This document shows positions 1-9,397 of a stretch of 64,000 bases of DNA, piece after piece. A model generated the notes under the pieces. It saw only the letters and a program-made list of their open reading frames with translations. It was not told the DNA's origin and did no database searches. The stretch comes from Acidimicrobiia bacterium (GTDB lineage: Bacteria > Actinomycetota > Acidimicrobiia > Acidimicrobiales > Poriferisodalaceae). Location: contig DUBN01000078.1 of assembly GCA_012960315.1 (NCBI GenBank), positions 1 to 64,000 of the forward strand, given 5' to 3'. Position numbers and translations under genes: made by a program. The first letter of the stretch is position 1. Every line of letters starts with the position of its first letter.

Positions 1-153
1 GACCACCAACAAATCTGTCAGTCCTGAATTCACCATTGATCGAGCAGCGCGTTTTACTACCGCTTCGCCATCTAACTGGGCGAGAAGCTTGTGGCTAGAA
101 CCGCTGTACCGCGAACCGACCCCAGCTGCGAGTAGAGCACCTGCAACTTTCAC
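1..153 (-). CDS. MobA-like molybdenum cofactor nucleotidyltransferase (partial, N-terminus only)
   Basis: Only the first 51 codons lie in the window; the gene runs off the left edge. Translation from the GTG at 153 gives VKVAGALLAAGVGSRY followed by SGSSHKLLAQLDGEAVVKR. This is the start of the MobA/MocA NTP-transferase fold: the LLAAGxGSRYxG nucleotide loop and then the HKLLAxLxG segment. Proteins of this type attach CMP or GMP to molybdopterin during maturation of molybdenum hydroxylases. It starts 4 nt after the acyl-CoA dehydrogenase stop, on the same strand, in a locus with CoxS, CoxM, CoxD, CoxE and XdhC-like genes. That suggests it matures the cofactor for this cox-type enzyme. Whether it is cytidylyl- or guanylyl-specific cannot be seen. 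Confidence 0.8.
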   Translation of the reverse strand, partial: MKVAGALLAAGVGSRYSGSSHKLLAQLDGEAVVKRAARSMVNSGLTDLLVV

Positions 154-157
154 AATT

Positions 158-1324
158 TCAGTATGACCTCGGCAGACCAAGCACTTTGTTTGACACGTAG
201 TTCATAACCATCTCCTGGCTGACTGGCGCGATCTTCATTAGACGGCTTTCTCGCCAATAGCGTTCGACGTCGTACTCTTTGGCGTATCCAAAACCACCGT
301 GAGTTTGCATAGCTCTGTCGGCGCATTCAAATGCTGCTTCGGACGCCAGATACTTGGCCAGGTTTGCCTGTGCTGCACAGTCGAGTCCCTTGTCGTAACG
401 CCATGAGGCATCTCGAATAACTAGTTCCGCCGCGTGGAGTCGAGCATGACTATCAGCCAAAGGGAACGCCAAACCCTGATTTTGGCCAATAGGGCGACCG
501 AAGATGATTCGACTATTTGCGTACGCGACGGCTTTCTTGAGAGCTACTCGTCCAATTCCAAGCGCTTCAGCTGAAATAAGAATCCGCTCAGGGTTTAGTC
601 CATCCAAGATGTATCTAAAACCCTGGCCTTCCTCCCCCACCCGACGGCTCACTGGAACCCGGAGGCCGTCGTAACGAACTTCACATGAGACGACTGCGTT
701 GCGTCCGACCTTAGGAATGGGAGTGATGTCGACTGCAGGGTCCTGTAGATCCACTAACAGCAGGGTCATGCCTTGGGTCGGTCCGTCGCATAGTTCTTTA
801 GGCGTGGTTCTGACAAGCAAAAGGCAAACATCGCAGTAAGGGGCTTTGGTGGTCCACACCTTGGCGCCAGTAACTACATACTCGTCGCCGTCGCGCTCAG
901 CTCGGGTGCGGATAGAGGTGGTATCGGTGCCTGCGTCAGGTTCCGTGACACCAAAAGCGGCATGGAGTGAACCGTCTGCGACCTTGGGCAAAATCTCGTT
1001 GACTAGCTCAGGGGAACCATATTTACGTACGGGTTCCATTCCGAAAATCGAGAGGTGAATCGCCGAACAACCGTTCATCGCGGCACCACTTGCGGCGACT
1101 TCTTCTAAAACAATCGACGCTTCGGTAATTCCTTGGCCTCCACCTCCGTATTCCTCGGGGATGGCTATACCCACCCATCCTCCATCGGCCATGGCCTGAT
1201 AGAAGTCCCAAGGGAATTCGTGTTGTTCGTCTTTTTCCCGCCAATACTTGTCGGGAAATTGAACGCAAACCCGACGCACGCCGTCGCGGATGGCTTCGTG
1301 GTCTTCAGAAGGAGAAAAGTCCAT
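158..1324 (-). CDS. Acyl-CoA dehydrogenase family protein
   Basis: This 388-residue flavoprotein has the acyl-CoA dehydrogenase layout. An all-alpha N-terminal domain is followed by the beta-domain motif FGVTEPDAGTD (residues 124-134) and GAKVWTT (153-159), which line the FAD and substrate site. The C-terminal helical domain carries GGFGYAKEYDVERYWRESR and ends with SQEM, where the family's catalytic Glu is expected. It should introduce an alpha-beta double bond into an acyl-CoA and pass electrons to ETF. The reading frame extends 48 codons upstream into xdhC. The Met at 1324 is preferred because it begins at the usual family N-terminus (MDFSPSEDH) and leaves a 34-nt gap after xdhC. Its place inside a cox-type maturation cluster is unusual; the substrate is unknown. 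Confidence 0.9.
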   Translation of the reverse strand: MDFSPSEDHEAIRDGVRRVCVQFPDKYWREKDEQHEFPWDFYQAMADGGWVGIAIPEEYGGGGQGITEASIVLEEVAASGAAMNGCSAIHLSIFGMEPVRKYGSPELVNEILPKVADGSLHAAFGVTEPDAGTDTTSIRTRAERDGDEYVVTGAKVWTTKAPYCDVCLLLVRTTPKELCDGPTQGMTLLLVDLQDPAVDITPIPKVGRNAVVSCEVRYDGLRVPVSRRVGEEGQGFRYILDGLNPERILISAEALGIGRVALKKAVAYANSRIIFGRPIGQNQGLAFPLADSHARLHAAELVIRDASWRYDKGLDCAAQANLAKYLASEAAFECADRAMQTHGGFGYAKEYDVERYWRESRLMKIAPVSQEMVMNYVSNKVLGLPRSY

Positions 1325-1358
1325 GAAGGGAAAGGTAGTGGGCGGTTCGCCACTTGGC

Positions 1359-2141
1359 TCAGTGAATCGAACCTTGCCCTTGGCTAAGGCTTGGCACATT
1401 TCGGCCTGTTCGCATGGCAATGATCTCAGCAACGATCGAAACAGCTGTCTCTTCGGGGGTTCGACCACCGATGTCGAGACCGATGGGTGATCTAACGCGT
1501 TCTAGCTCTTCGATGGTCACCCCTTCCTCAATCAGTCGCTTGATCCGTTTCTCATGAGTTTGGCGGGAACCCATTGCCCCCAGGTATCCGACACGAGTCG
1601 GTAATGCTCCAATGATCGCCGGCACGTCAAACTTGGCGTCATGAGTGAGAACGCATACCGCGTCTCGAGGACCGAGATCACTTCCAATGCGTTTAAGTAA
1701 TCGGTCAGGCCAGTCGACCACAACTTCATCTGCCATCGGAAAACGCCGCCGAGTGGCGAACACTTCTCGCGCGTCGCACACCGTCACCCTGAAACCTAAA
1801 AGTTTGCCTTGGCTCGCGAGTGATCGTGTGAAGTCGACAGCACCAAAAATCACCATGTGAGGCCGTCGGGCGTGACACTCGATGAAAACACTTACGTCGT
1901 GTTGTCGAGCCTCGCCCTTTGGGCCATAGTGCCGAACTTCGCTCGTGCCTGCATCGAGCATCGCTATCGCGTCCCGCCGAACTACCCGATCTAATTGTTC
2001 GCTTCCCAGGCCGCCTAACGTCGACCCAGATTCCTCAACTAAAAGTTTGGCTCCGATGTCCGGTCCTTCAATCAGCGTCGCGAGGGCAACGGGTACCTCT
2101 GACCGAAGCAGATCTCGAAAGCGTTCGTAGATCGATGTCAC
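1359..2141 (-). CDS. XdhC/CoxI family maturation factor, C-terminal Rossmann half
   Basis: A 260-residue protein. The Rossmann-type XdhC_C domain begins near HMVIFGAVDFTRSLA and includes DAREVFATRRRFPMADEVVV, VLTHDAKFDVP and GYLGAMGSRQTHEKR. XdhC/CoxI proteins bind molybdenum cofactor and help sulfurate and insert it into xanthine-dehydrogenase-family enzymes. The start is taken as the GTG at 2141, which overlaps the TGA of the upstream XdhC N-terminal gene (GTGA), so translation is probably coupled. The two genes together equal one full-length XdhC plus an extra N-terminal part. Such split pairs are, to my knowledge, common in actinobacterial cox loci, so this is not read as a frameshift. 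Confidence 0.88.
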   Translation of the reverse strand: MTSIYERFRDLLRSEVPVALATLIEGPDIGAKLLVEESGSTLGGLGSEQLDRVVRRDAIAMLDAGTSEVRHYGPKGEARQHDVSVFIECHARRPHMVIFGAVDFTRSLASQGKLLGFRVTVCDAREVFATRRRFPMADEVVVDWPDRLLKRIGSDLGPRDAVCVLTHDAKFDVPAIIGALPTRVGYLGAMGSRQTHEKRIKRLIEEGVTIEELERVRSPIGLDIGGRTPEETAVSIVAEIIAMRTGRNVPSLSQGQGSIH

Positions 2142-2455
2142 CAATCCAGTTCCTCGATAAAAAGATGGATCGTACCGCCACAAGTCAGCCCGACTGCGAA
2201 TGCGTCATCGTCGCTATAACCGAACGAAGTAATGCCAGCTTCACGACGTCCTTCTAATAGCTCAAGAGCTTCGCCGACGACCGCGCCCTCTACACATCCA
2301 CCCGATACCGAACCCGCAACTTCGCCGAGGCTGTTGACGGCCATCGCTGCCCCGGGATCGCGAGGACCACTGCCTTCAATGTCGACAACGCGGGCAATTG
2401 CAACTTTTTGATCAGCTGCACGCCACCTTTCTATGTCGTCGAAGATCTCATGCAT
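2138..2455 (-). CDS. XdhC/CoxI family maturation factor, N-terminal domain only
   Basis: A 105-residue protein that is essentially one XdhC_CoxI domain. It contains VVDIEGSGPRDPGAAMAV, GSVSGGCVEGAVVGEALELL and FAVGLTCGGTIHLFIE, the conserved glycine and cysteine motifs of the XdhC N-terminal domain. The family takes part in molybdenum cofactor sulfuration and insertion. It ends with a TGA that overlaps the GTG of the Rossmann-type XdhC gene, so the two should be made together and may form a complex. The ATG at 2455 is the only sensible start; the upstream GGGAGC is a weak ribosome site. It follows the CoxE-like gene by 18 nt in the same direction. Confidence 0.88.
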   Translation of the reverse strand: MHEIFDDIERWRAADQKVAIARVVDIEGSGPRDPGAAMAVNSLGEVAGSVSGGCVEGAVVGEALELLEGRREAGITSFGYSDDDAFAVGLTCGGTIHLFIEELDW

Positions 2456-2473
2456 AGCTGAATGCTCCCATGT

Positions 2474-3610
2474 TTAGGCTGAAACCGCCGCAGCCAGTCG
2501 TTCAAGCGACTCAAAAGAGTGGCCTTCAATAAATTCGTCTGTGTGAGGAAGGGCGGCAGCCATGCCGCGGGCCAGTGGCGCATACCCCGGGGTGTGTTTC
2601 AGGGGGTTAACCCACACTTGTCGGTAAGTCACTCTGTGTAAACGTTCCATCTGCTCAGCTAAGACCTCGGGCTCTCCGCGGTCCCATCCATCAGAAAGAA
2701 GCACAACTATCGCTCCGCGCGCCATGCCTCTAAGGCCCCAGGAGTCATTGAATTCTCGTAAAGTCGCGCCCAGGCGGGTACCTCCGGACCAGTCAGCCAC
2801 AGCCGTAGAGGCAGCTCTCAGGGCAGCATCTGGATCTCGAGAAGATAACTCGCGCGTGATTCGCGTCAATCGAGTGCCAATAGCGAAGGCTTCTACGCGC
2901 GTTCTTCCCACAACTGTCGCATGAGCGAAACGAACTAAGGCTCGCGCATAGGGCTCCATTGATCCCGAAACATCTAGTAGCAGAACCAGGCGACGGGGTC
3001 GACGATCCATTTCGAGAAACTGCCGATGGATAGGTTCTCCTCCCGTTACGAGAGCACGGCGAACCGTTCGACGTAAGTCAGGCAGGCGGGTTCGGTGTTT
3101 AGAAGAAACCTTTCTGCGAGAAGGCCGAGTCGTCGACGTAAACCGAAGGCCCGCCATTAGCCGTTGAAGTTCGTTTAGTTCATTGTCGCTGCACTCGGCG
3201 AAGTCCTTTTGTCGCAGAGTCTCTAAAGCGCTGTACCTGACTCTCAGAGTTGGGCCCGTCTCGCGTGCATTGAGATCAGACTGATCCGCTTCATCATCAC
3301 CAGTGTCTGTGGCAAGCGTTACCGATATCGGTGGTAATTCAACCGCGATGCCGGACGCGCTCTTACCCTCCCAAAACACAGCGAACGCTCGGTCAAACGC
3401 AACTAAATCTTGTGGATCAGAAACGAGGGTCGCCCTGCCCGCCCAATACACGTCTTCTCGAGATCGGAGGCCCAGCAATCCCAGAGCTTCAACAAATGAC
3501 ATCACCCTGCTGACCGGAACCTCGAACCCGACTCCTCGAAGAAGCCGGCCAAAGGCCGTCGCAATTTGCGCTGCATCATTGATCCGGTCGGCTGTCAAAA
3601 CTTCAGTCAT
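2474..3610 (-). CDS. coxE: CoxE-like VWA domain protein
   Basis: A 378-residue protein. The N-terminal half is alpha-helical with an acidic stretch near residues 100-120 and a basic region near 160-190. The C-terminal half is a von Willebrand A domain with the MIDAS start DVSGS at 213-217, then the GTRL and SDGWD regions. CoxE works with the AAA+ ATPase CoxD to mature the active site of CO dehydrogenase and related molybdenum hydroxylases. Its ATG at 3610 overlaps the coxD stop (ATGACTGA, 8 nt), which supports coupled synthesis of the MoxR-VWA pair. The subfamily call rests on the neighbouring coxS, coxM, coxD and xdhC genes as well as the VWA domain. Confidence 0.88.
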   Translation of the reverse strand: MTEVLTADRINDAAQIATAFGRLLRGVGFEVPVSRVMSFVEALGLLGLRSREDVYWAGRATLVSDPQDLVAFDRAFAVFWEGKSASGIAVELPPISVTLATDTGDDEADQSDLNARETGPTLRVRYSALETLRQKDFAECSDNELNELQRLMAGLRFTSTTRPSRRKVSSKHRTRLPDLRRTVRRALVTGGEPIHRQFLEMDRRPRRLVLLLDVSGSMEPYARALVRFAHATVVGRTRVEAFAIGTRLTRITRELSSRDPDAALRAASTAVADWSGGTRLGATLREFNDSWGLRGMARGAIVVLLSDGWDRGEPEVLAEQMERLHRVTYRQVWVNPLKHTPGYAPLARGMAAALPHTDEFIEGHSFESLERLAAAVSA

Positions 3611-4508
3611 TGGTGACGGCAGCCATAATCATTTCAAGCCCTTGGGAAGTGACGCGTTCCTGGTCCTCCCGGTATTTGAGTACAGCGCCAAGCGTCGCGG
3701 CAATCGTTTGCTCGTCAAGGCGAGTTTCTCCTAATTTTCCTAGCGCAATTGCCCAATCAATTGTTTCAGCCACGCCCGGTGGTTTGTATAGACCCATACC
3801 CCGCATTGCTTCGACAGCTCCCGCAACTTCGCGAGCCAACCTGAGGTCCACATCAGGGGCCTTGAGTCGAATTATCTCGACTTCCCGTTCAAGGCTTGGG
3901 TGATTCACCCAATGATATAAACACCGTCGTTTCAAAGCGTCGTGTACGTCTCTGGTTCGATTTGAAGTAACCACGACGAGCGGAGGCTTTTCAGCACCGA
4001 AAGTTCCCAATTCGGGGATCGTGACGGTGTTGTCCGATAGAACTTCCAGAAGAAAAGCTTCGAATTCATCGTCGGCTCTATCGACTTCATCGATTAACAA
4101 AACCGGGCTTTGGGAATCAGAATGGTCGATGGCTCGAAGTAATGGCCGGCGGATTAAAAAGCGTTCCGAATAGAGTTCGTCTTCGACGACTCCACTGTCG
4201 TTGTCGGTTCGGCCTGCAGCTTCGGCGGTCCGAAGATGCAACAGTTGACGGGTGTAATCCCACTCGTAAAGCGCCTGTGCCGAATCGATGCCCTCGTAGC
4301 ACTGGAGCCGAATGAGTTCACCACCAGTCCAAGCTGCTAGTACCTTGGCGAGTTCGGTTTTTCCAACCCCAGCGTCGCCTTCAAGAAAAAGAGGACGCTG
4401 CATACTCATTGACAGATAGACGACCGTGGCGAGGCCTTCATCAATCAAGTAGCCATGATTACTCAAGGCAGCACTAACTTCGGCGGGGGAATTGGGGACA
4501 TTGAACAT
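3603..4508 (-). CDS. coxD: CoxD-like MoxR family AAA+ ATPase
   Basis: A 301-residue AAA+ ATPase. It shows Walker A GDAGVGKT (44-51), Walker B LLIDEVDRAD with the acidic pair (about 137-146), sensor 1 TSNRTRDVHDALKRRC and an arginine-rich sensor 2 region. MoxR-type CoxD is a chaperone-like ATPase that, with CoxE, is implicated in assembly of the CuMo site of CO dehydrogenase. It begins the minus-strand set coxD-coxE-xdhC-xdhC and overlaps coxE by 8 nt. Divergent transcription from the SDR at 4620 leaves about 110 nt for both promoters. Confidence 0.9.
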   Translation of the reverse strand: MFNVPNSPAEVSAALSNHGYLIDEGLATVVYLSMSMQRPLFLEGDAGVGKTELAKVLAAWTGGELIRLQCYEGIDSAQALYEWDYTRQLLHLRTAEAAGRTDNDSGVVEDELYSERFLIRRPLLRAIDHSDSQSPVLLIDEVDRADDEFEAFLLEVLSDNTVTIPELGTFGAEKPPLVVVTSNRTRDVHDALKRRCLYHWVNHPSLEREVEIIRLKAPDVDLRLAREVAGAVEAMRGMGLYKPPGVAETIDWAIALGKLGETRLDEQTIAATLGAVLKYREDQERVTSQGLEMIMAAVTND

Positions 4509-4619
4509 GCCTCATAAAGAATACGACCTCGGACCTATTTAGCCCTCACTGGATGTCGATTCGACACGACACCCCCGGTAGCGGATATCTTGCCGCGAGG
4601 CATTAGAAGGGATTTAGAG

Positions 4620-5366
4620 ATGGATCTGGGTATCAGTGGACGGACGGCCGCGATTGCTGCGGGTTCTGCGGGATTGGGGCTTGGCGCGGCTAAGGCTCTT
4701 GCCGCCGATGGAGTTCGGGTAGCTATCTGTGGACGCGATGCTGCGAAGCTGGCCGCGGCTGCGGCTGTTATTGATGGTGACGTGATCACCCTGGAGGCAG
4801 ATTTGTCGATGCCGAACTCAGGTCGCGAGTTCGTTGAAAACGCCACTGACGCATTAGGTCACTTAGACATCCTCGTTACCAATGCAGGCGGTCCTCCTCC
4901 AGGCACATTCGTGGACACCGATCTAGATGCCTATCAAGCTGCTTTCGACATGAATTGCAGATCAATGATCGAAATGTGTCGCACTGCCATACCCGCTATG
5001 CGAGAGCGTGGCTGGGGACGCGTATGTGCCATCACTAGTGTCGGCGTCAAACAACCAATCGGGTACCTGATGGCCAGCTCGGTAGCCCGAGCGGCGTTGA
5101 CTAGCTTTCTCAAAATTACCGCCAGAGAAATCGCAGCCGATGGCGTGACAGTTAATTCCGTTCAGCCAGGTACTCACTGGACGGACAGGGTCGCAAAGAT
5201 TGTGCCGGATAGAGAAACCGCGGCCGCTTCAGTGCCTGCACGAATTACCGGTGATCCCGATGACTTCGGTGCAGCAGTGGCGTTTCTGTGTTCTGAGCAG
5301 GCGAAATTTATTACTGGCACAGGGCTGCTCATTGATGGAGGCCAAGCCGCTGGGCTCCTGGACTGA
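4620..5366 (+). CDS. SDR family oxidoreductase with atypical active site
   Basis: A 248-residue classical-length short-chain dehydrogenase. It has a Gly-rich loop GSAGLGLG (15-22), NAGG (88-91), a catalytic-type Ser in ITSVG (Ser140), and the C-terminal PGTHWTDRV and TGTGLLIDGG. The YxxxK motif is altered: Tyr149 is present but the residue four positions on is Ser153, not Lys. This resembles an SDR subgroup with SNxxRAA at this place, so the chemistry is uncertain. The start is the ATG at 4620 with GAAGGGAT upstream; an earlier in-frame Met lacks a ribosome site. The gene is the only plus-strand gene inside the cox block, facing coxM and divergent from coxD. Confidence 0.87.
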   Translation: MDLGISGRTAAIAAGSAGLGLGAAKALAADGVRVAICGRDAAKLAAAAAVIDGDVITLEADLSMPNSGREFVENATDALGHLDILVTNAGGPPPGTFVDTDLDAYQAAFDMNCRSMIEMCRTAIPAMRERGWGRVCAITSVGVKQPIGYLMASSVARAALTSFLKITAREIAADGVTVNSVQPGTHWTDRVAKIVPDRETAAASVPARITGDPDDFGAAVAFLCSEQAKFITGTGLLIDGGQAAGLLD

Positions 5367-5439
5367 CCTGTTCTTCGTCGTAGGAGGGCCGGTCCTTTAT
5401 AGCAATTGGAAATTCGTCTGTTGCGCTAGCGCGCTTTCG

Positions 5440-6267
5440 TCAAGAAATTCCTGCAGCTTCCAACGCCCTCCGAGTGAGGACTCGTGCGAGATGCGCTCGG
5501 TACTCCGGTGACGCGTTGAGGTCTGTGGGGGCATCAGTTCCTTCTGCGGCCTGCTCTGCAGCTTCCACAGCGGAAGCTCCTCCAGCTAACGCAGCCTCCA
5601 CCGCAGCGGCGCGCAGTGGAGTCGAACCCATGTTGACCAAAGAAACCTGAGTTGTGCCCTGCACCTGGACCGCAGCGACCCCTACGATCGCCCAATCCTG
5701 TGCGCGGCGATTGAACTTTTGATAATTCCAAGAATCTCCGGGAGCCTTCGGCATTCTGATTTCAGTGAGCATCTCATCGTCTGAAAGAGCGGATTCGAAG
5801 TACCCAGTAAAGAAATCCGAGACTTGAACCTCGCGCTCTCCATTCGGTCCCTGAGCCATCAAAGAACCACCTAGAGCCAATACGGCTGCGGGAAGATCAG
5901 ATGCCGGGTCTGAATGCGCCAACGAACCCCCTATGGTGCCCCGATGCCTGACCTGCGGATCGCCGACCTTGCTCGCTACATGGGCAAGGATTGGACACTC
6001 TGTTATCAGAAGTTCACTTGTCTCAAGGCTTCGGTGCGTTGCCAGCGCTCCGATCGCAATATGGTCGTCCCGGTCGTCGATGTAGCTGAGGTCTCCTACG
6101 CGCCCTATATCTACGAGCACCGTCGGAACAGCAAGTCGAAGCTTCATCATTGGAAGAAGAGAGTGGCCTCCTGCAAGAAACTTCGCTTCGTCGCCGTATT
6201 CAGCAATCAGAGCGACAGCCTCCTCGGATGAGCCGGCTCTCTTGTAGTCAAAGGCAGCTGGAATCAT
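5440..6267 (-). CDS. coxM: CO dehydrogenase-type FAD subunit (CoxM-like)
   Basis: A 275-residue FAD-binding subunit of the molybdenum hydroxylase family. It shows the two flavin motifs AGGHSLLPMMKLRL (about 32-45) and TIGGSLAHSDPASD, then a C-terminal CO_deh_flav_C-like domain. The subunit passes electrons from the 2Fe-2S protein to FAD and on to the quinone pool. It starts 12 nt after coxS on the same strand. The third subunit, the Mo-binding CoxL, does not follow it; the next gene is an opposing SDR. The length matches CoxM (about 290 residues). Confidence 0.9.
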   Translation of the reverse strand: MIPAAFDYKRAGSSEEAVALIAEYGDEAKFLAGGHSLLPMMKLRLAVPTVLVDIGRVGDLSYIDDRDDHIAIGALATHRSLETSELLITECPILAHVASKVGDPQVRHRGTIGGSLAHSDPASDLPAAVLALGGSLMAQGPNGEREVQVSDFFTGYFESALSDDEMLTEIRMPKAPGDSWNYQKFNRRAQDWAIVGVAAVQVQGTTQVSLVNMGSTPLRAAAVEAALAGGASAVEAAEQAAEGTDAPTDLNASPEYRAHLARVLTRRALEAAGIS

Positions 6268-6279
6268 TCGCTGAGCCTT

Positions 6280-6747
6280 TCAACTTACGTCTTGGCCGCT
6301 ACAGGCCAAGACTGCTTTAACAATATTGTGGTACCCGGTGCATCGACACAGGTTGCCTTCTAGCCCCTCACGGACCTCGGCTTCGGTTGGTGCCGAGTTT
6401 TCTTCAAGAAGCGAACAAGCCGCCATGACCATGCCGGGCGTGCAGTATCCACACTGCAAACCGTGATGCTCACGAAAGCTCTCCTGCATGGGGTGAAGCT
6501 GATCAGCAGAGGGAGCGAGACCTTCAATGGTCGTCACTTCCTGGCCATCAGCCTGCACCGCTAGCATCGTGCAAGCCTTCACTGATTCACCGTTGACGTG
6601 AACGGTGCAAGCTCCACAAGAAGAGGTGTCACAACCCACGTTCGTGCCGGTAAGCCCAAGCTCCTCGCGCAGGTAATAGACGAGCAATGAGCGCGGTTCC
6701 ACGTCGGTCACGCGTGTGGCGTTGTTAACCGTGACGCTGATCTCCAC
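6280..6747 (-). CDS. coxS: CO dehydrogenase-type 2Fe-2S subunit (CoxS-like)
   Basis: A 155-residue small subunit with both iron-sulfur sites intact. The plant-ferredoxin cluster uses Cys39, Cys44, Cys47 and Cys59 ([14 protein letters not shown]). The helical cluster uses Cys99, Cys102, Cys134 and Cys136 (QCGYCTPG and NLCRCTGY). It relays electrons from the molybdenum site to CoxM. The GTG at 6747 is chosen because GAAGGGGAT lies directly upstream at good spacing and the protein then has normal length; the frame is open 16 codons further up. It is transcribed away from a TetR gene across about 250 nt, the likely regulatory region. Confidence 0.92.
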   Translation of the reverse strand: MEISVTVNNATRVTDVEPRSLLVYYLREELGLTGTNVGCDTSSCGACTVHVNGESVKACTMLAVQADGQEVTTIEGLAPSADQLHPMQESFREHHGLQCGYCTPGMVMAACSLLEENSAPTEAEVREGLEGNLCRCTGYHNIVKAVLACSGQDVS

Positions 6748-6964
6748 GACGATCCCCTTCCTCCAACAGTCGGGTAGCCTTTCGGCCGGGCTCAATCATG
6801 CCCCATCAGAGGCACTAGTGCTGCACCGAAGGGGTTACTTATTTCTTAAACCGGAAATCAGTTCAAAATTTAACTCAGCGCGCGACCACGTCCACGTCCC
6901 CAGCTGTCCCCCAGTTCCGCTGACGCAAAATCAAATTCTTGTTGATTTGCGGAGCTATAAGCAC

Positions 6965-6984
6965 CTAATTCAAATAGAAATTAG
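6965..6984. promoter_or_regulatory. Candidate operator between coxS and the TetR gene
   Basis: The arms CTAATT and AATTAG form a perfect 6-bp inverted repeat around an 8-nt spacer, ending 14 nt before the TetR start and within the shared intergenic region with coxS. TetR proteins commonly bind such sites to control themselves and the divergent operon. The link is positional only; the arms are AT-rich and short, so chance is possible. Confidence 0.35.
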
Positions 6985-6998
6985 ATAAGTTGCTGAGG

Positions 6999-7556
6999 AT
7001 GCCAACGGTGAGTGAAGAAAACCAACACATAACAAGTACAAAGAACCAAATATTAGAAAACGCGCGTGAGTTGTTCGCCATACATGGCTATGACGGGACT
7101 TCCATTCGTCAATTGACCTCCAGCCTGGACATCACGCCAGCCGCTCTCTACTACCACTTCGCTTCTAAGAATGATGTGCTTGAGGGCCTAGCTGCGACGT
7201 TACATGACGGTAGCGACGCTCTTCTTGACCGAATCAGTCATTTCGATCAAAGCCACCAAGCCATGCGTGAAGCACTCAATCAGTATTACGACTTACTTGC
7301 CGACGATATCCACGTGTTCCGTTTGGTGTACAACGACGCGGCAATTCAACACAGCCCTATCGGACATAGATTGCGGGCACAGGCTCGGGAGTTCTACACC
7401 TATCTGGTTGGACCAGATCCTTCGGTCGAAGATCGTATGCGAGCGGCGGGAGCTGTCGGCATCATCCGGCTCTCATTAGAACAACGAGGCATGGAGCCAG
7501 TAAAACATAGAAACGTCATCGTTGACCGAGCTTTTCGCGTGATGACCGACACGTAG
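6999..7556 (+). CDS. TetR/AcrR family transcriptional regulator
   Basis: A protein of about 185 residues with an N-terminal TetR DNA-binding domain: ILENARELFAIHGYDGTSIRQL, then the helix-turn-helix SSLDITPAALYYHFASKNDVL. The C-terminal ligand-binding domain is all-helical and not assignable to a ligand. The ATG at 6999 is used. A GTG at 7008 has a better-spaced GAGG (6995-6998) and a TTG at 6990 is also in frame, so the exact start is open. It is divergent from coxS-coxM and probably regulates that unit. It faces ftsB, with a short hairpin-like repeat between them. Confidence 0.9.
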   Translation: MPTVSEENQHITSTKNQILENARELFAIHGYDGTSIRQLTSSLDITPAALYYHFASKNDVLEGLAATLHDGSDALLDRISHFDQSHQAMREALNQYYDLLADDIHVFRLVYNDAAIQHSPIGHRLRAQAREFYTYLVGPDPSVEDRMRAAGAVGIIRLSLEQRGMEPVKHRNVIVDRAFRVMTDT

Positions 7557-7572
7557 GGACGTAACGAACCGC

Positions 7573-7582
7573 GATTCGATCA

Positions 7583-7591
<9 letters not shown>
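7573..7591. terminator. Hairpin between convergent TetR gene and ftsB
   Basis: GATTCG and CGAATC form a 6-bp inverted repeat with a 7-nt loop, overlapping the ftsB stop codon. Its place between two converging genes suggests a bidirectional terminator, but there is no T-run on either side. Confidence 0.3.
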
Positions 7592-9350
<1,759 letters not shown>

Positions 9351-9363
9351 TCAGAACCGATGG

Positions 9364-9382
9364 TAGCTCCGGCTAGGAGCTA
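9364..9382. other. Inverted repeat upstream of eno
   Basis: TAGCTCC and GGAGCTA form a perfect 7-bp stem around a 5-nt loop in the 92-nt gap between mazG and eno. It could be a weak terminator after mazG or part of an eno leader. No T-run follows on the minus strand, so the role is unresolved. Confidence 0.35.
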
Positions 9383-9397
9383 TATCGCAGGGGTAAT

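Noticed and set aside
5424-5435. GCGCTAGCGC palindrome between the SDR and coxM
   Set aside because: Ten bases only, near the end of converging genes, with no promoter context; could be chance.
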